The notes beneath the pieces are model-generated. The model was not told where the DNA came from and searched no databases. It was given only the letters and a program-made list of their open reading frames with translations. From Coemansia sp. RSA 1804 (lineage: Eukaryota > Kickxellomycota > Kickxellomycetes > Kickxellales > Kickxellaceae), in contig JANBTH010000082.1 in assembly GCA_027578815.1 (NCBI GenBank), positions 1-38,973 on the forward strand: 38,973 bases of DNA, read 5' to 3'. Shown here piece after piece: positions 1 through 10,303 of the stretch (its first letter is position 1; the number at the start of each line of letters is the position of its first letter). The position numbers and the translations under genes are program-made.

Positions 1-60
1 CCAACACGGAACTCACATGGATCGCGAACATGGGCGGATCCAACGCGACTTAGCGAGCCG

Positions 61-2793
61 ATGACGCTGCGCAACTACCTGTTTATTGTGAGCGGCCAAG
101 TTCCCCAGACGCTGGACCAGGTCGTGCAGTTTGTGTGCGGTGCAAATAGAGAGTGTTCTCTTATGGATACGCTTCTGGCAATGCGCGATGGCTTGGTCGG
201 CGGTGGACTCTGGGAAAGCTATGCGCGCAAACGAGTGGGCGTCAGTTGGATCCAGATGTCCGACCAGATACTCCCAGTGTCCCTCGCACGCATGGATCCC
301 GTGGATCTGCTTATAAGAACAACGTTTGAGTGCTGCCTGGAGGCCCTTGGCGGAAGCGTTATAACATTGCCAGCAAGCGTGGATTGGGTTGTTCCGTTTT
401 CTGCGCAGCTGACCACAGTGCTGCGCACACGCACTTACCCGGCATGGAGCCGTAAGTTTGCACGCGAGATATCAGCAGTTGCGCAGTGCTTTGATCTGGC
501 TGGGCTTCGGAGTAGCGGGCATTTGCAGGACACATGCTCTTGGGAGATCGGAGTTCCTGGCGGTGGTTTATTGCGTCTTGGTCCTGCGACTGGCGGTATC
601 TCTGGAGGGTTGCTACAGCAGCAACAGCGACTGACCTCTGCGCGACTGATGCGAAGGTACTCGATGCCTGAGCTTGTGGCGCTGGTTGGTGCGTTTAGCG
701 ACGCACATGCTGAGATTCTGCAGCAACGGCCGGTGGTGAGTGCCACAGCTGTCGGTGGGTGCTTACGCAACCAGTGGCATGCTGTTGTTGATCTTATTGA
801 TGTCGACCCTGTCTTTTGCGAAGCGCGTGGCAGTTCTTTTGACAGCGACAAAGTGCTGCTAGCACGCACGGATGCCGAAGGTGGGTTTGTTGTTGTGGTT
901 CCGGTATTAGACAACGTGACATTGCTGTTTGCTGCGGACGAAGGGGTGGGCGGCGCGATTAGCGAGCGAATGATTGCGATTCAAGACCAGCTTCATGGCC
1001 TAGAGGACAGAACTGGCGTTGCTGACTATACCACGGATTTTTCGCCATTGTGGCTTGAAAGCTGGGTTTGCTTTGAGGATGATCTGTCTGTTGTACCAGC
1101 GGAAGAATTCTTGTTTGACGTATCTTTTGACACAATATCTGCTGCTGATCGTAATCCCCCTGATGAAGGATTCTGTGCGCTGGATTCCAGCCCCATCAAT
1201 CACGCTTCTCAGCTTACTAACAACGGTCTTCGGGACACACGGCAACCACTGTCAGCTAACACGATAGAGCACAAAGATGATCCAGTGGATGCTCATACAC
1301 TAGAGTCGTGGTATGCGAGTACATATCTGCAAATTATTCCTGAAACTGCACCGCTGCTTGGTTCCGCAGTGGATGTATTGGCCTGTCTTGTTGATTCACA
1401 AGCAGCCAGTGTTAGACAGATAGCCGAATGCGTGCTTCTTGGTAGCTTGGCAATTGAGGATGCTTTTGAAATGCCTGATGCAAATAGTACAGCTGACAAA
1501 GAGCAGCAGTGCCGTTCCGACGATAGAGGAAAATTTACAGAGATGCGACAGAAGACACTAAAGTGTTTCTCTGAGGATGTTAGAAATAGCGAAGCAGCGA
1601 AACGCATGTGGCATATTCACGAGTGTCAACTTCAAGTGCTGCTGCACCTCGTGTGTCTTGCCAAGTTGCAACATTTGGGCGGTAGTGCTGAAGAGGCTGA
1701 CGAGGCGCTACGCGATAGACTTGCTGAGAGTCTGCGGGACCTGGTGGACTTGCTGTGCATATGGGCATCAGTCGATGGCCCTGGAATGGGCGGTAATGGG
1801 GCGGCTAACGATCTAGCCGCGGCGTTTGTGGGTGGCCCGGATGTTGCCAGATTTGCTGGCTCGTTAATCGAGACCGTCGAGGAGCTGCGCATCCAGTGCG
1901 GGTGGATACCACCGCCGCAAACGCCAGCAGCAAATCCATTGACGGAATTCAGCGAAGGCAGGAGGCGCAAAGGCACGACACCACGCCGAATCAGCAAACG
2001 CATGGACGAACGCTCTGAGGTGATTGTGCGTCAGCGCGGATCTTCAACAAAGCACATCTCGTCGCGCAGGATTGCCCGACATCTGGAAGAGCTTATTTGC
2101 GGTCCAACCAAAGCGACGGGTGCATCGTTGACGAAACATACAGCTGTAAACAGAATAGGCTCGGCTGGTTCCTCACATGTAAACCACAATGCTCAGCTGA
2201 AGCTACCTGTGCATCTTATGCGCCAGATTAAAAGCGAGGTTGTGATGACACTGCGTCCTGCTGGTCTACAGCCTACCTCGGCCGCCAGCGGACATGCAAG
2301 TGCCACCACAGTTGCAAGCAACTCTGGCCGCGCATTGCATGCAAGACGCCAGAGCGAAGGCCGTCCAGGATGCGGAAAACACATGGCGATGCCGGATCTT
2401 GCGTCTCGTAGGAGAACCATCTTTGGTACAAATATGAGTATGCGCGACAACGGAAAGCAAAACCAGCAGAATAATGGTACTGATTTGCAGACGCCCAAGA
2501 TGAAGCGCCAGCGCACGGATGGCGAGTCAGACATGGCTGACGCCGGCAGTCCGTCTATGCTGTTCTCGTCGCCATCACGTCGTGCTGCCAGTCACTTCAT
2601 TTATGGATCCGATGACAGCGAAGGCGAGGAATCTGATGATCTATCAATACTGGAGCAGAGCCCATCGCTGCGGCACACGGTGCGCTACCCATCTGGCCAA
2701 CCGCGGCAAGGGAAGCAGCATGAGCAACACCAGCAAAACGAGGCGCTCCATTCTTCCTCGCCTAGTAACTCCCGTCGAGCACTAGAGTTTTGA
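61..2793 (+). CDS. SLD3: Sld3/Treslin-like DNA replication initiation factor, possibly 5'-partial
   Basis: 910-residue frame ending in TGA. I assign it to the fungal Sld3 family, which brings Cdc45 to the loaded MCM helicase and is phosphorylated by CDK to bind Dpb11. Support is a helical block at residues about 414-610: LESWYASTYL (414 on), then HECQLQVLLHLVCLAKL (about 519), which resembles the RE-x-QLQ-hydrophobic signature of the Sld3 domain, then a stretch ending ELRIQCG. The tail is basic and disordered, with S/T-P sites at T640 (TPRR), T811 (TPKMK), S830 and S837 (SPSRR), as expected for CDK control. The frame has no stop between the window edge and the ATG at 61, so the true start may lie further left. 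No catalytic motif is present. The assignment is by recognition of a divergent family; the CDS itself is certain. Confidence 0.6.
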   Translation: MTLRNYLFIVSGQVPQTLDQVVQFVCGANRECSLMDTLLAMRDGLVGGGLWESYARKRVGVSWIQMSDQILPVSLARMDPVDLLIRTTFECCLEALGGSVITLPASVDWVVPFSAQLTTVLRTRTYPAWSRKFAREISAVAQCFDLAGLRSSGHLQDTCSWEIGVPGGGLLRLGPATGGISGGLLQQQQRLTSARLMRRYSMPELVALVGAFSDAHAEILQQRPVVSATAVGGCLRNQWHAVVDLIDVDPVFCEARGSSFDSDKVLLARTDAEGGFVVVVPVLDNVTLLFAADEGVGGAISERMIAIQDQLHGLEDRTGVADYTTDFSPLWLESWVCFEDDLSVVPAEEFLFDVSFDTISAADRNPPDEGFCALDSSPINHASQLTNNGLRDTRQPLSANTIEHKDDPVDAHTLESWYASTYLQIIPETAPLLGSAVDVLACLVDSQAASVRQIAECVLLGSLAIEDAFEMPDANSTADKEQQCRSDDRGKFTEMRQKTLKCFSEDVRNSEAAKRMWHIHECQLQVLLHLVCLAKLQHLGGSAEEADEALRDRLAESLRDLVDLLCIWASVDGPGMGGNGAANDLAAAFVGGPDVARFAGSLIETVEELRIQCGWIPPPQTPAANPLTEFSEGRRRKGTTPRRISKRMDERSEVIVRQRGSSTKHISSRRIARHLEELICGPTKATGASLTKHTAVNRIGSAGSSHVNHNAQLKLPVHLMRQIKSEVVMTLRPAGLQPTSAASGHASATTVASNSGRALHARRQSEGRPGCGKHMAMPDLASRRRTIFGTNMSMRDNGKQNQQNNGTDLQTPKMKRQRTDGESDMADAGSPSMLFSSPSRRAASHFIYGSDDSEGEESDDLSILEQSPSLRHTVRYPSGQPRQGKQHEQHQQNEALHSSSPSNSRRALEF

Positions 2794-3229
2794 ACTACAA
2801 TGGCAGTTGCTGGCTTGTCAAATGCAACTCTTTTCCTACATCCAGGCCGGGCAGTAGCTCTTCATTTCTATGTATTTGTCGCCACATGTAGTAGGTTGTA
2901 TTGATTTCTTTGCGATCCACACATATTGTATGTGCACAAAATGTCTCAATAAAACAAGTATCTTTGACACTTGCGACCCGGAATTCTACTCTAGCATTGT
3001 TACACTTTTTGGACAAAATCCTGGTGGCTTTCTTATTCCCTGTTTTCTGAGTCTATTACATTGCTGCGGTACCAAGGCCAGCAAAGGCTAGAATAAGAGA
3101 CATTCCTCTTGCTTGCTCAGTAGAGAACGTTGCTATTTATAAGGCAAGAACGTAGCACCCGGATACCCAAACATCTCAAGCATAACCACGCTAACATTTT
3201 CTCGTTTATTATTGCATAGTACCAGAAAT
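2794..3229 (+). promoter_or_regulatory. SLD3 3' UTR and acyltransferase promoter
   Basis: 436 bp without a gene. AATAAA at 2948-2953, about 155 nt after the SLD3 stop, is the likely poly(A) signal. A TATA-like TATTTATAAG at 3134-3143 lies about 90 nt before the acyltransferase ATG. Nothing else stands out. Confidence 0.55.
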
Positions 3230-4663
3230 ATGACCAATCTCATTGAACCCGATACTGCTGGCGAACACAGGTTCCCAGTGACCAACAACCTGTCGTACAT
3301 GTACCAGCTCTACTGCTCATACATTCTTCTTTTCAAGAACACCGATGCCTGTGCAGACTTTATGAGCGCAGGGATTCTGCAACAGGGTCTGCAGATGTTG
3401 GTGCGCTCGCATTACCGGCCTGTTGCCGGATGGTACGAGGTATGCGGTGAAAAAATAGAGTCTGTATATGACGACCACACATTCAACGACCCGCCGTTTT
3501 CCAAGCAGGAGCTGGACATTGGGTTCGATGAACTAGCCAAGCATGTTAATGACAGTAACGAGACGCTGCTTGTGCCAGATGCTCCAGCGGGGCTTATCTC
3601 GAAGGAAACACGCAAGGATTTGCCAATGTTTTTGGTCAAGGCCACGTACCTGAGCTCAAACGAAGGAATGGCACTGGGCGTCAAGTACCACCACTCTCTG
3701 TTCGACGGTGCCTCGTTCTGGCCTTTCATGAACAACTGGGCATATGTGTGCAAGACATTAGTGGATAGACAAGGGGCACCATCCTCATCCGACACTGTTG
3801 ATATCCCGTTTCCGCCGGTCTTTGGATTCCCAGACCTCGAGGGCACTCAGCAGGAGGAGGACGCACATATCCCCAAGCAGTTTACGCATCCAGAGTACGA
3901 GCTTGTTACCCCAGAAAACTGCTTCAAGGAGTTCCAGGCTTGCGGCGATACGATGAAGGAAATCAGGATGCGCATAGAGGTTGCCGAGCAGCATGAGATC
4001 CGCGCATCCGCCAAGATCGCCGGCGTTTCGTTTATTTCAATGCTCAGCGCCCTCCTTTGGAAGGAGGTCAACCGCCTGCGCCTAGTGGCTAAGCCAGGCG
4101 TGGGATCCGAAAGGTCGCTGTACACCTGCACAGTCAACCCGCGTGCCGCCCTTGGGCTGCCAGCCAATCTGTGCGCCAGCCCTGTACTCAACTCCGCCGT
4201 AACACGGTCAGTTGCCGAAATCGCACAGTTTGAAACCAACGACCTAGCCGTACTGGTGAACCAGACCATTGACCAGTGCAATTCATCCGACTATCTGCGT
4301 AGCTCCATCCGCTTTCTGCTTGCACATCGTGCACACGAGCTCGATGACGAGAGAAACGGACGTATACCTGATAAGAAGGTGATGCTTGTGTACATTTGTC
4401 CGGCAGCCGTAAAGTGCACGGTATCGTCCAGCCGCACTTTCCCTATTTACCATACCGATTTTGGGTTTGGGTCGCCTGCTTATGTCCGGCCCCCGTATCT
4501 GCCATTCGATGGATGCTGGCGCATCTGGCCGACGCCTGAGTCGGCTGCTGGCATTGCTCCCGGGTCTGCTGTTGTCAAGGAGGCGGCCATTGAGATATAC
4601 CTTACTCAGCCAGAGTACATTGATCCTGCAGAGTCGCCGCTACTAAGCAGATTCCTTGTGTAA
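3230..4663 (+). CDS. BAHD-family (PF02458-type) acyltransferase
   Basis: 477 residues, one exon. The open frame reaches back to a TTG at 3212, but the first ATG is at 3230 (MTNLIEPDTAGE). Both hallmarks of the BAHD CoA-dependent acyltransferase fold are visible. The catalytic HxxxDG is at H155-D159-G160 within HHSLFDG (154-160). The structural DFGWG motif appears as DFGFG at 410-414, followed by SP. The enzyme would move an acyl group from acyl-CoA to an alcohol or amine; the acceptor cannot be read from sequence. Length fits the family (430-500). There is no signal peptide, so it is probably cytosolic. Neighbours are unrelated housekeeping genes, with no PKS, P450 or NRPS gene beside it, so this is not an evident metabolite cluster. 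A TATA-like box lies about 90 nt upstream. Wobble positions look GC-rich compared with SLD3. Confidence 0.85.
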   Translation: MTNLIEPDTAGEHRFPVTNNLSYMYQLYCSYILLFKNTDACADFMSAGILQQGLQMLVRSHYRPVAGWYEVCGEKIESVYDDHTFNDPPFSKQELDIGFDELAKHVNDSNETLLVPDAPAGLISKETRKDLPMFLVKATYLSSNEGMALGVKYHHSLFDGASFWPFMNNWAYVCKTLVDRQGAPSSSDTVDIPFPPVFGFPDLEGTQQEEDAHIPKQFTHPEYELVTPENCFKEFQACGDTMKEIRMRIEVAEQHEIRASAKIAGVSFISMLSALLWKEVNRLRLVAKPGVGSERSLYTCTVNPRAALGLPANLCASPVLNSAVTRSVAEIAQFETNDLAVLVNQTIDQCNSSDYLRSSIRFLLAHRAHELDDERNGRIPDKKVMLVYICPAAVKCTVSSSRTFPIYHTDFGFGSPAYVRPPYLPFDGCWRIWPTPESAAGIAPGSAVVKEAAIEIYLTQPEYIDPAESPLLSRFLV

Positions 4664-5325
4664 GAGTTCAACTGATATTGGCTAAAGGATTTTGACTCAT
4701 TATGTTTTGGCGATATTCCATCTTCATGGCTTCAGAGGGGCTGGTCCAACATTTGCTTGTAGGCTTGCTAGCTTATTTTCTCGTTCACTGAGCTTGTAAT
4801 TATAAGCCAAACGCAACAAAGCCCGGCTTTCTCCGTTCCCCATTGTTGGGTAAGAAAGACTGCTGATCAATAAAGACTGATTACATTCCGCTCTTGATCT
4901 CTAGTTTGGAGATAATATTATTATTATTAACTGCGCAGCGTTTGATTGATTGGGCATCTTTTTTTTATTTTTTTTACCCAGTAAGCAAAAAAAATTTCCA
5001 CTTGCTAAACAACGAGGAATCAAAAATGAACTAAAAAACAAAAAGTAACAAAAATGCTTTTCTTGTTCCTTTAGTTTCGGTTTGTTGTTTTGTATTGAAC
5101 CTACACTTATATTTAGACTTTATTCAGAGAATTTAGGTTGTATTCCATGTTTCTTTTTAAATTTATAACTCTTTCTTCCATTCGATAAAAAGGAAAACTA
5201 TTCTTTGTAACAAAAAAACAAGGGCTTGCATAGTCGGTTTGAAGGATAAAAGCTCCGCCTTCTTTTTCTACTCGCGACACACTTTGTCCTGAAGTCTTGT
5301 TTTCCACCATCCCTTCTCGTCAAGA
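4664..5325 (+). other. AT-rich intergenic region before RPO41
   Basis: 662 bp with no credible gene. AATAAA at 4869-4874 probably ends the acyltransferase mRNA. An ATT triplet run lies near 4914-4929, and runs of T and A between about 4959 and 5060 make a low-complexity AT-rich block. The RPO41 promoter should lie in the right part; I see no clear TATA box there. Confidence 0.5.
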
Positions 5326-8300
5326 ATGAGTCAGCTTATGCTAAGAGCGGTTCGATCCTTTGGATCCACAATGCACAGGAGACCGTCTGCATTGCGGCAT
5401 TCACGGTTGCCAATAGCAGCTCTACCACGGTTATTGGAACACAGACTGCATGCGCTGCCCGCAGGCTTTGCTCACAGGCGGCATTTCACCGAAAAGCCAA
5501 CTCTGCGCAGTGCTCAGGCAGTCATGGCAGAGGCCGATGACCAAAGTCTGCTGTTGACCAGCTCAGACAATGACTTGGTGAGCACAAATATCCCAACCGA
5601 CGAGAGCGGACTGGAGCATTATATACAAACCGGAAGGACGCTTACCGAGCAGCTGGCCACCATGTATGCATGTCTGAGCAACGGCAACATCGAAAGCGCA
5701 CAGCGCATGTTCAATGGTCTGTATCGTCTGTATCCAGAAGCCATGAGGAGCGCCGCCGACGTTACCGTTCATAATGAAATTATCCACAGTCTTCTCAACG
5801 CCCGCCCGCAACCAATGACCATGGACACGCTCGTGTGGTACGACAAGATGGAGAAGCAGTACGCCGTCCGCCCAAACCACAACACATTTGCAATCATGAT
5901 CAGCGGCTTTATCAAGTAAGTTTTCTCTCATACTTATCAACCACAATGCGCTTTGCTGGGCATGCTATACATGCTGCAAATTAAACCACTTGTGGTGTAC
6001 CACGATTGTCCTATGCATTCGCTAACCAACCCGCTTTTTGTGCTTTTTATCCTTTTCTTTTGTAGTTGCAACATGCGCAATGTTGCGTTGGTGCTTATGA
6101 AGGAGATGCAGCGCCATGGTTATAGCTTTCACAACATGCTTCTCAGCTCGCACCTAACTGACAATGATATTGAAAATGTGAAGAATCTTGCGCGTACGAT
6201 TGCATCTGAGGGATCGGAGGACAGCGGGCTTGCAGAAAAGATTCTTCAGGCTGTGGAGGAGGCCGAGATGGAACTGACCAACATTTCATCTGAAAGCGCC
6301 GACAAGTCAGTTGACCAAGATGGCTCCGAATCTAACAACGCTTTTATAAACGGTCTTGAACTTGCCGAGGACCGTAGCTACGACTCGTCACAAACTCGGG
6401 CCATTCCGATTGAAAGAGATACTGTGCTTAGAAATGAGCTGAAGGCGGCTCAGCTTGTGTCTACCAATGTGAGTGGAGTCAACCAGCTCAAAAGTACGCT
6501 TAAGACACTCTACGAGAACGATCTGGAAGGCTACAATCTGCAGGTCAAGGTTGAGCGTGACTCCTACGATGCAGCCCTCGCACAGTTTCGTGAAATAAAT
6601 AAGGGCCGGGGCGATCCATTGCTTTCGGGTAATGTAGCCAAAATTCGGGCGTTTTCTGCATCCTGGATGCCCCAGCTTGAAGCTCTTATCGAGGAGGAGC
6701 AGGAGCGCTGCAGAAATGCTGCAGAGCAACGTACGGGTGATCGTGTGCGCGCCCATTACGGCGAGTTTTTCCGGATGCTAGATGCCCCCAAGATTGCTAT
6801 CATTACCATAATGACTTCACTGCGTATGTTGGCTAACACAATGATGGGAAAGGCTGGTGCTTCTGATGACCATTCTTCAAGTAATGAAGTGAAGGTTTCG
6901 GCTATTACGTCTGCCATTAGCACTGCCATACACGACGAGATCAAAATGGAACGTATCAAGAAGCGCAACAACCGACATATTCTTGGACGCAACGTCAGCA
7001 TTGCCAAGCTTGCAAATTCGGGCAAACTGTTTAACCATGCCGTTAGACGCGCCAAGGCCAAGGAAATCCGCGAGACGACTGTTGACATATCGTGGATTGA
7101 CAATTGGAGCCCAGATATCAAGGTTCGGATTGGGTCACTTTTGATATCTATGCTTATCGAGGTTGCACGAGTTCCAGAGGCCTTTAACGATCCAGATACT
7201 CACGCAGTGTCAAAGCGCATGGTACCAGCCTTAAAGCACGAGAGAGTATTTCTAAAGGGTCGTCAGCGTGGCATCATTGTCCCTCATTCCGTTCTGCGCG
7301 ACATGTTTGCCAAGGAGTCGATTATGAACATTGTAACTCCTCATCATCTTCCCATGCTTGTCCCGCCGCGCCCATGGCTGGCCTACAACTCTGGGGGCTA
7401 TCTGACAAAAAATGAAGCCTGTATGCGAATCAAGGGTGGAAATGATCAGCTTAAGCTGTTGATGAAAGCATCCAGAGAGGACCGTCTGTGCACCATTTTC
7501 TCTGGTCTCGATGCGCTGGGGCAGACACGATGGGCCGTCAACCACGCCGTCTTTGCTGCTGTTATCAAAGTGTGGAACTCGGGTATTGAGCTGGCTGAGA
7601 TCCCTGCAAGCAAAGTGGACGCTCCTGAACCAAAGAAGCCAGATGACTATGACACAAACGCAAAGGCGAAAATTGAGCATAATTATAAGATTAATGAGTG
7701 GAGGTCCAAGCGTTCTAATCAGCACTCGTTGCGCTGTGACTGCAACTATAAGGTCGAGATTGCCAAAGCCTTTTTGAACCACCCGATATACTTTCCCCAC
7801 AACCTTGACTTCCGCGGTCGTGCCTACCCGATTCCGCCTCACTTTAATCATCTTGGAAACGACCTTTGCCGCGGCCTTCTTGTCTTTCATGAGGGTCGTC
7901 CACTGACTAAGCGTGGGCTGTTTTGGCTCAAGATTCATTTGGCAAATGTGGTTGGCAAAGACAAGCTCTCTCACCAGGAGCGCATAGAATTTGTTGAGGC
8001 TCACGAAAAGGATATTTTGGCTTCAGCGGATAATCCTGTCCCTGAGTCGGTTATCAACCAGGATTCAAATGCGCCTCGGCCGTGGTGGTTGGAAGCGGAG
8101 TACCCTTGGCAGACCCTGGCGGCTTGCGTTGAATATGCGGCAGCCATTCGCTCGCCAAACCCAGAAGAGTATATCAGCCATTTACACATCCACCAGGACG
8201 GAACATGTAATGGCCTTCAACATTACGCGGCTATGGGGCGCGATAATAAGGGCGCGTGGGAGGTCAACCTCGCACCTTCAGACCGGCCGCAGGACGTGTA

Positions 8301-10038
8301 TCTGGGCATTCTGAACTCTGTTCAGCAAATTATTGACGACGACTGCAAAAAGGGTGTATGGCAGGCGCTTGCTCTTCAGAACAAACTTACTCGCAAGATT
8401 GTCAAGCAGACCGTCATGACCAACGTGTACGGAGTAACGATAATCGGTGCCAAGGACCAGATTGCAGCACGCTTGCGAGAGCTAGTGGATGATAATGGCG
8501 AGCATGTCTTCCAAAGGACTGAGATTAGAAGTTTGGCGATGTACGTGGCTATGAGGATATTCGATTCTATTGGTGCGATATTCGTCCAGGCACAGCATAT
8601 CCAATCCTGGTTGAATGAGTCTGCCAGACGCATTGCCAAGAGCATGCCAACAGAAGCATTGAACGAGTGGAAACACAGGGTTATAAAAGACAAAGAGTCA
8701 AAGCAGAAATTTACTGCTGCAAAGCGCAAGGCGAAAAAAGATGGCGACACTATGGACATTGACACGATTCTGGAGATTAGATTGGATCTGGGACCTGGTA
8801 GCAGACGGCGGAAGCGTCTGGACAAGCTTTCCACCAAGCCCATGGCCACAGTTACTTGGACAACGCCTCTGGGCCTGACTGTCACCCAGCCATATCGCAA
8901 GTATGTGTCACGCGTAGTCAACACGCACTTGCAGAATATCTCTGTTTACGACACTAACATGCCGTCGCCTGTCAATTCTCAGAAGCAAAAGACCGCTTTT
9001 CCACCCAACTTTGTGCACTCGCTTGATGCCTCGCATATGATCATGTCTGCAATTGAATGTAAGATTGCCGGGATGACTTTTGCATCGGTCCATGACTCGT
9101 ACTGGACACATGCTTGTGATATCGACAGGATGAATGTTATCTTGCGTGACCAGTTTGTCAAGCTTCATGAGCTTCCTATTATGGAGAATCTTAAAGCGGA
9201 GTTTGAGAGTAGATTTGCCGACTACAAGATGCCTGTAGAGTCCTGGGAATATGTTAGTATTTCATCTTCGAACGCCGATGGCAAGGTCGCGGCCCTAAGT
9301 AAAAAAGAGCGGGCGGTGGATGACGAAAAAATCTTAGAGAGTAGATTAGCCGAGTACCACTTGAATGCCTGCGAGGATTCGGATGAACCCCCGCACCATT
9401 CTGATTTGAAGGAAGCAGACACCGGAGCGAGCGCTTCTCCAGAACAAGAATCTTCCGACGCTGTACCAGAACCCATGGGAGAGCATGTAAAGGTTATCGA
9501 TTTGGCTAACATCAACATTATTGATCCAAAGCAGGATTTGGTTGGCGCAATTAAACAAGAAGACTGCATTGCGTACACACTCGTCGTCAACGCAAATACC
9601 AGAACCACGAAGAGGAATGAAATTACTAGAGAGTATAAAAAGAAAATATTTGCTGTTAGGAAGGCAGCGAAAGCAAAAACCAGTTCCAAGCGCAAAGCCT
9701 CCAAGACCGAACCTGCAACTGATGCGACACCAGAGCATACGAATATAAACAAAAAAGATCCGACTGTTCTGCAACTTGAGGATGAAAGGCGCAGCAAATA
9801 TGAGGAGATTGATGCAAAGTACATCACCACGCTCGCACGGAAGCCAATAATGGTACCATCATCGTCGCTGAATGCGATAAAATCTCACAGTATAATTAAC
9901 GACTGGAAGAAATCAATTGGTGTTTCTGGAAAGTTTATTCGGCGTATGGTCTGGATGAACATTGAGTTTGATCCCCTTCCCAAGCAAGGCGATTTTGATA
10001 TCGGGCAAGTCCGCAACAGTCCATATTTCTTCAGCTGA
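5326..10038 (+). CDS. RPO41: Mitochondrial DNA-directed RNA polymerase (single-subunit, T7-like)
   Basis: Joined exons 5326-5915 and 6066-10038 give 1520 residues; the splice restores one frame (codon AA|T, Asn). It transcribes mtDNA in the matrix. The N-terminus is Arg/Ser-rich with few acids, like a presequence, followed by a PPR-like helical segment (about 108-215) as in Rpo41/POLRMT. Catalytic landmarks: the NLDFRGRAYPIPPHFNHLG block; HIHQDGTCNGLQHY with metal-binding D908; the O-helix RKIVKQTVMTNVYG (973-986, with K977 and Y985); PPNFVHSLDASHM; and HDSYWTHA with D1207. The end, PLPKQGDFDIG...SPYFFS, matches the conserved C-terminal foot. Two unusual inserts occur: a Lys-rich one at about 1062-1120 and a roughly 230-residue charged one at about 1262-1493. 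All catalytic residues are present, so the gene looks functional. Confidence 0.97.
5916..6065 (+). other. RPO41: RPO41 intron
   Basis: 150-nt intron. Donor GTAAGT at 5916, acceptor TTTTGTAG ending at 6065, and branch-like GCTAACC at 6021-6027 about 40 nt before the acceptor. Without splicing the first exon meets a TAA at 5917. Splicing joins SGFIN to CNMRNVALVLMKEM and completes a PPR-like helix pair. Confidence 0.92.
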
Positions 10039-10303
10039 AAGACCAATCTGTTATCAAAGTCATTGCGCGGGAGTTGTTCAACGTTTGCACTTGACGTAAA
10101 ACATCCATTATTTGGAATACAAAATGAATTATAGAAAAATCAGAGTAGAATAAATAAACCGTATTTCTTGTTTCAATAATGTTTTATTAATTCATTAGTC
10201 TTCAGTTCTAAGAAAAGTGTGCAGCCTAGTCGTCATCTTGTAAGAAAAGGCCTTGAAAAGATGATCGAACAAATCAACATAATCCATAACAATATTGTGT
10301 TTG
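10039..10303. terminator. Tail-to-tail 3' regions of RPO41 and the secreted-peptide gene
   Basis: The two genes converge with 265 bp between stop codons. Overlapping AATAAA copies at 10149-10158 (+) serve RPO41. AATAAA on the minus strand (TTTATT at 10183-10188) serves the secreted-peptide gene. The signals are only about 25 bp apart, so the two 3' UTRs probably meet or overlap. Confidence 0.6.
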
